Source of the DNA: Pelomonas nitida
GTDB taxonomy: Bacteria; Pseudomonadota; Gammaproteobacteria; Burkholderiales; Burkholderiaceae_C
Length of the DNA: 64,000 bases
NCBI RefSeq assembly: GCF_043555975.1
Contig: NZ_JBIGIA010000004.1
Coordinates: 248,001 to 312,000 of the forward strand
Direction: 5' to 3'
Under the pieces are notes generated by a model. It was not told the origin of the DNA, made no database searches, and saw nothing but the letters and a program-made list of their open reading frames with translations. Both the position numbers and the translations under genes were made by a program. This document shows positions 62,355 to 64,000 of the stretch, piece after piece. Position 1 is the stretch's first letter. Each line of letters begins with the position of its first letter.

Positions 62355-62834
62355 ATGGCGAATATGGAAACGAATCAACTCGACCGGGCCAGTCTGCAGA
62401 TCCTGGAGGCGCTGCAGGCGGATGCGCGCTTGTCCACGCAGGCGCTGGCGGAGCAGGTGGGGCTGTCTGCGACGCCGGTCTGGCGGCGCGTGAAGGAGCT
62501 CGAGGAGCGCGGCGTGATTCGCGGCCAGGTGGTGCTGGTGGACCGCGAGAAGGTCGGCCTGTCCATCCTCGTGCTGGCCCATGTGAGCCTGGTGCGCCAC
62601 AGCGAGGGCGCGGTCGAGCAGCTGGAGCGGTTGGTCGCCACGCGGCGCGAAATCATCGAGTGCCACGCCATCACCGGCGAGGCCGACTATGTGCTGAAGG
62701 TCGTCGCGGCGGACATGAAGGCCTACGACCAGTTCCTGCAGCAGCACATCTTCAAGCTGCCCGGTGTGGCCAGCGTGCGCAGCAACGTGGTGCTGCGCGA
62801 GGTGAAGTACGAGACGGCGCTGCCGGTGGGCTGA
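62355..62834 (+). CDS. Lrp/AsnC-family transcriptional regulator
   Basis: A 159-residue regulator. The N-terminal winged helix-turn-helix is about residues 7-65 (LDRASLQILEALQADARLST, then ALAEQVGLSATPVWRRVKEL). The C-terminal RAM/ligand domain is about 70-150, with ECHAITGEADYVLKVVAADM as the amino-acid-sensing core. The gene is divergent from the indolepyruvate oxidoreductase gene (105 bases apart) and is likely to control it in response to an amino acid. Near-identical strings ATTCAACTC (about 62340-62348) and AATCAACTC (about 62372-62380) flank the start and could be self-binding sites. ATG 62355 is used; ATG 62364 is an alternative. Confidence 0.92.
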   Translation: MANMETNQLDRASLQILEALQADARLSTQALAEQVGLSATPVWRRVKELEERGVIRGQVVLVDREKVGLSILVLAHVSLVRHSEGAVEQLERLVATRREIIECHAITGEADYVLKVVAADMKAYDQFLQQHIFKLPGVASVRSNVVLREVKYETALPVG

Positions 62835-62866
62835 GGCCGCGCTGCAGCCACCGGCGCGCCGGCGCG

Positions 62867-64000
62867 TCAGAGCGTGCCGTAGCTGTGCAGGCCCGACAGG
62901 AACATGTTCACGCCGAGGAAGGCGAAGGTCGTCACCAGCAGCCCCACCAGCGCCCACCAGGCGGAGGCCTGGCCGCGCAGGCCCTTCATCAGCCGCATGT
63001 GCAGCCAGGCCGCGTAGTTCAGCCAGACGATGAGCGCCCAGGTTTCCTTGGGGTCCCAGCTCCAGTAGCCCCCCCAGGCCTCGGCCGCCCAGAAGGCGCC
63101 GAGGATGGTCGCGATCGTGAAGAACGCGAAGCCCAGCGCGATGGCCTTGTACATGAGGTCGTCGAGCTGCGGCAGCTCGGGCAGGCGGGCCGTCAGGCGC
63201 GGGCGCAGCACGATCGCCACCGCCAGGAACACCGCGACGCCGCCGATCTTGCGCGCCCAGCCGTCCAGGCCGGTGATCGTGGCGGCATCCAGGCCGGCGC
63301 CGAAGCGCACGGCCACGATGACCGCGATGATGCCCAGCGGCATGCCGACGAGGCCGGTCCACAGCGCGCGAGATGTCGCCGTCTTCAGCAGATAGGCCAG
63401 CGCCACCATGGCCGCGAGCGCAAAGCTGCCGTAGCCGACGAAGTTGGCGGGCACGTGGATCTTCATCCACCAGCTCTGCAGCGCCGGCACCAGCGGCTGG
63501 ATTTCCTGCGCCTCGCGAGCGACCGTGTACCAGAGCAGGAAGGTCACGGCGACGCTGACGACCAGCATCACGTAGGCGCCCAGCGAGCGGGTGGCGAAGC
63601 GCTGCTCGTAGTACAGGTGGAACAGCGTCGTTAGCCAGCAGAACAGCACGAACACCTCGTAGAGGTTGCTGACGGGGATGTGGCCGATGTCCGGGCCGAT
63701 CTGGTGGCTTTCGTACCAGCGCACCAGCGTGCCGATCAATGCCATCGCCACGCCGCCCCAGGCCAGCTTGGAGCCGACGACCTCGGCCATGCTGTTGCGG
63801 CCGGCGCGGGCGAAGAAGCCCCCCCAGTAGAAGAGGGTGCTCATGTAGAACAGCAGGCTCATCCACAGGATGGCGCTCTGGCTGGACAGCAGGTATTTAA
63901 GCCAGAAGGTCTGCTCGCCGGCAGCCAGGTCGGCGCCGAAGCCGTCGGTGTTGCGCGCGTACAGGCCGATGGCCAGCAGCGTGGCCGCCCCCGACGCCAC
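62867..64000 (-). CDS. ccsB: Cytochrome c biogenesis protein CcsB (system II, WWD family), 5' end outside window
   Basis: At least 377 residues of an integral membrane heme-handling protein of system II cytochrome c maturation, which exports heme and helps attach it to apocytochromes in the periplasm. Multiple hydrophobic helices are visible. The WWD heme-binding signature is WAAEAWGGYWSWDPKETWALI near the C-terminus. Conserved histidines are in WYESHQIGPDIGH, HLYYEQRF, KIHVPANFVGYG and WLHMRLMKG. The frame is open to the window edge and the GTG at 63998-64000 is probably internal, since family members start further upstream. The partner ResB/Ccs1 gene would be expected just upstream, outside the window. 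Confidence 0.9.
   Translation of the reverse strand: MASGAATLLAIGLYARNTDGFGADLAAGEQTFWLKYLLSSQSAILWMSLLFYMSTLFYWGGFFARAGRNSMAEVVGSKLAWGGVAMALIGTLVRWYESHQIGPDIGHIPVSNLYEVFVLFCWLTTLFHLYYEQRFATRSLGAYVMLVVSVAVTFLLWYTVAREAQEIQPLVPALQSWWMKIHVPANFVGYGSFALAAMVALAYLLKTATSRALWTGLVGMPLGIIAVIVAVRFGAGLDAATITGLDGWARKIGGVAVFLAVAIVLRPRLTARLPELPQLDDLMYKAIALGFAFFTIATILGAFWAAEAWGGYWSWDPKETWALIVWLNYAAWLHMRLMKGLRGQASAWWALVGLLVTTFAFLGVNMFLSGLHSYGTL

Overview
The window reads as chromosome of a high-GC betaproteobacterium, most likely Burkholderiales of the Rubrivivax/Leptothrix/Roseateles type. This is inferred from the very high GC with GC-ending codons, system II cytochrome c biogenesis (CcsB), PEP-CTERM and GlyGly-CTERM surface proteins, a fused indolepyruvate:ferredoxin oxidoreductase and a betaproteobacterial-type LexA box. 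No rRNA, tRNA, CRISPR array, transposase or phage gene was seen. Genes are dense and mostly ordinary; the unusual content is an intein, a double-length UvrA, a family of large palindromic intergenic elements, and a split, duplicated ATP-grasp/alpha-E/transglutaminase system.

Layout. 1-5.9 kb: edge of a membrane sensor, a PilZ protein, a DUF1134 exported protein, and a B12-dependent ribonucleotide reductase (nrdJ) interrupted by a 380-residue LAGLIDADG intein directly before its catalytic cysteine, with a LexA-like box in front. 6-9.9 kb: coiled-coil protein, orphan sugar-binding protein, atypical POT transporter, DUF3455 lipoprotein. 10.1-12 kb: hydroxyproline epimerase coupled to a frameshifted DapA-like deaminase. 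12-17.7 kb: chemoreceptor, EcsC-like protein, exonuclease-fold protein, palindromic element A, malonyl-CoA synthetase, single-domain receiver. 17.9-23.6 kb: UvrA with four ABC ATPase modules. 23.6-25.6 kb: repeat unit C, two small membrane proteins, TerC. 25.7-33.3 kb: S9 peptidase, GAF/PAS histidine kinase, diguanylate cyclase, OmpR-type regulator. 33.5-38.2 kb: hypothetical protein, DUF1415, M20 amidohydrolase, and a small Cys/His exported protein preceding a ZnuD-like TonB receptor.

38.3-53.1 kb holds two versions of the same predicted peptide/amide-bond system. Version 1 has separate circularly permuted ATP-grasp, alpha-E and transglutaminase-DUF2126 proteins, interrupted by a small opposite-strand gene and by palindromic element B. 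Version 2 has a fused ATP-grasp/alpha-E protein coupled by an ATGA overlap to a stand-alone transglutaminase. Between the two sit a secreted GH74 xyloglucan hydrolase with a CBM2-like module and an alpha/beta hydrolase.

53.2-64 kb: S8 protease with PKD-like repeats and a GlyGly-CTERM tail, orphan Leu/Ile/Val-type binding protein, DinB protein, PEP-CTERM-like protein, and a fused indolepyruvate:ferredoxin oxidoreductase carrying an in-frame palindromic insertion. This last gene is divergent from an Lrp-type regulator. The window ends inside ccsB.

All functions are assigned by reading motifs; no database search or alignment was run. Base-composition statements are by eye.
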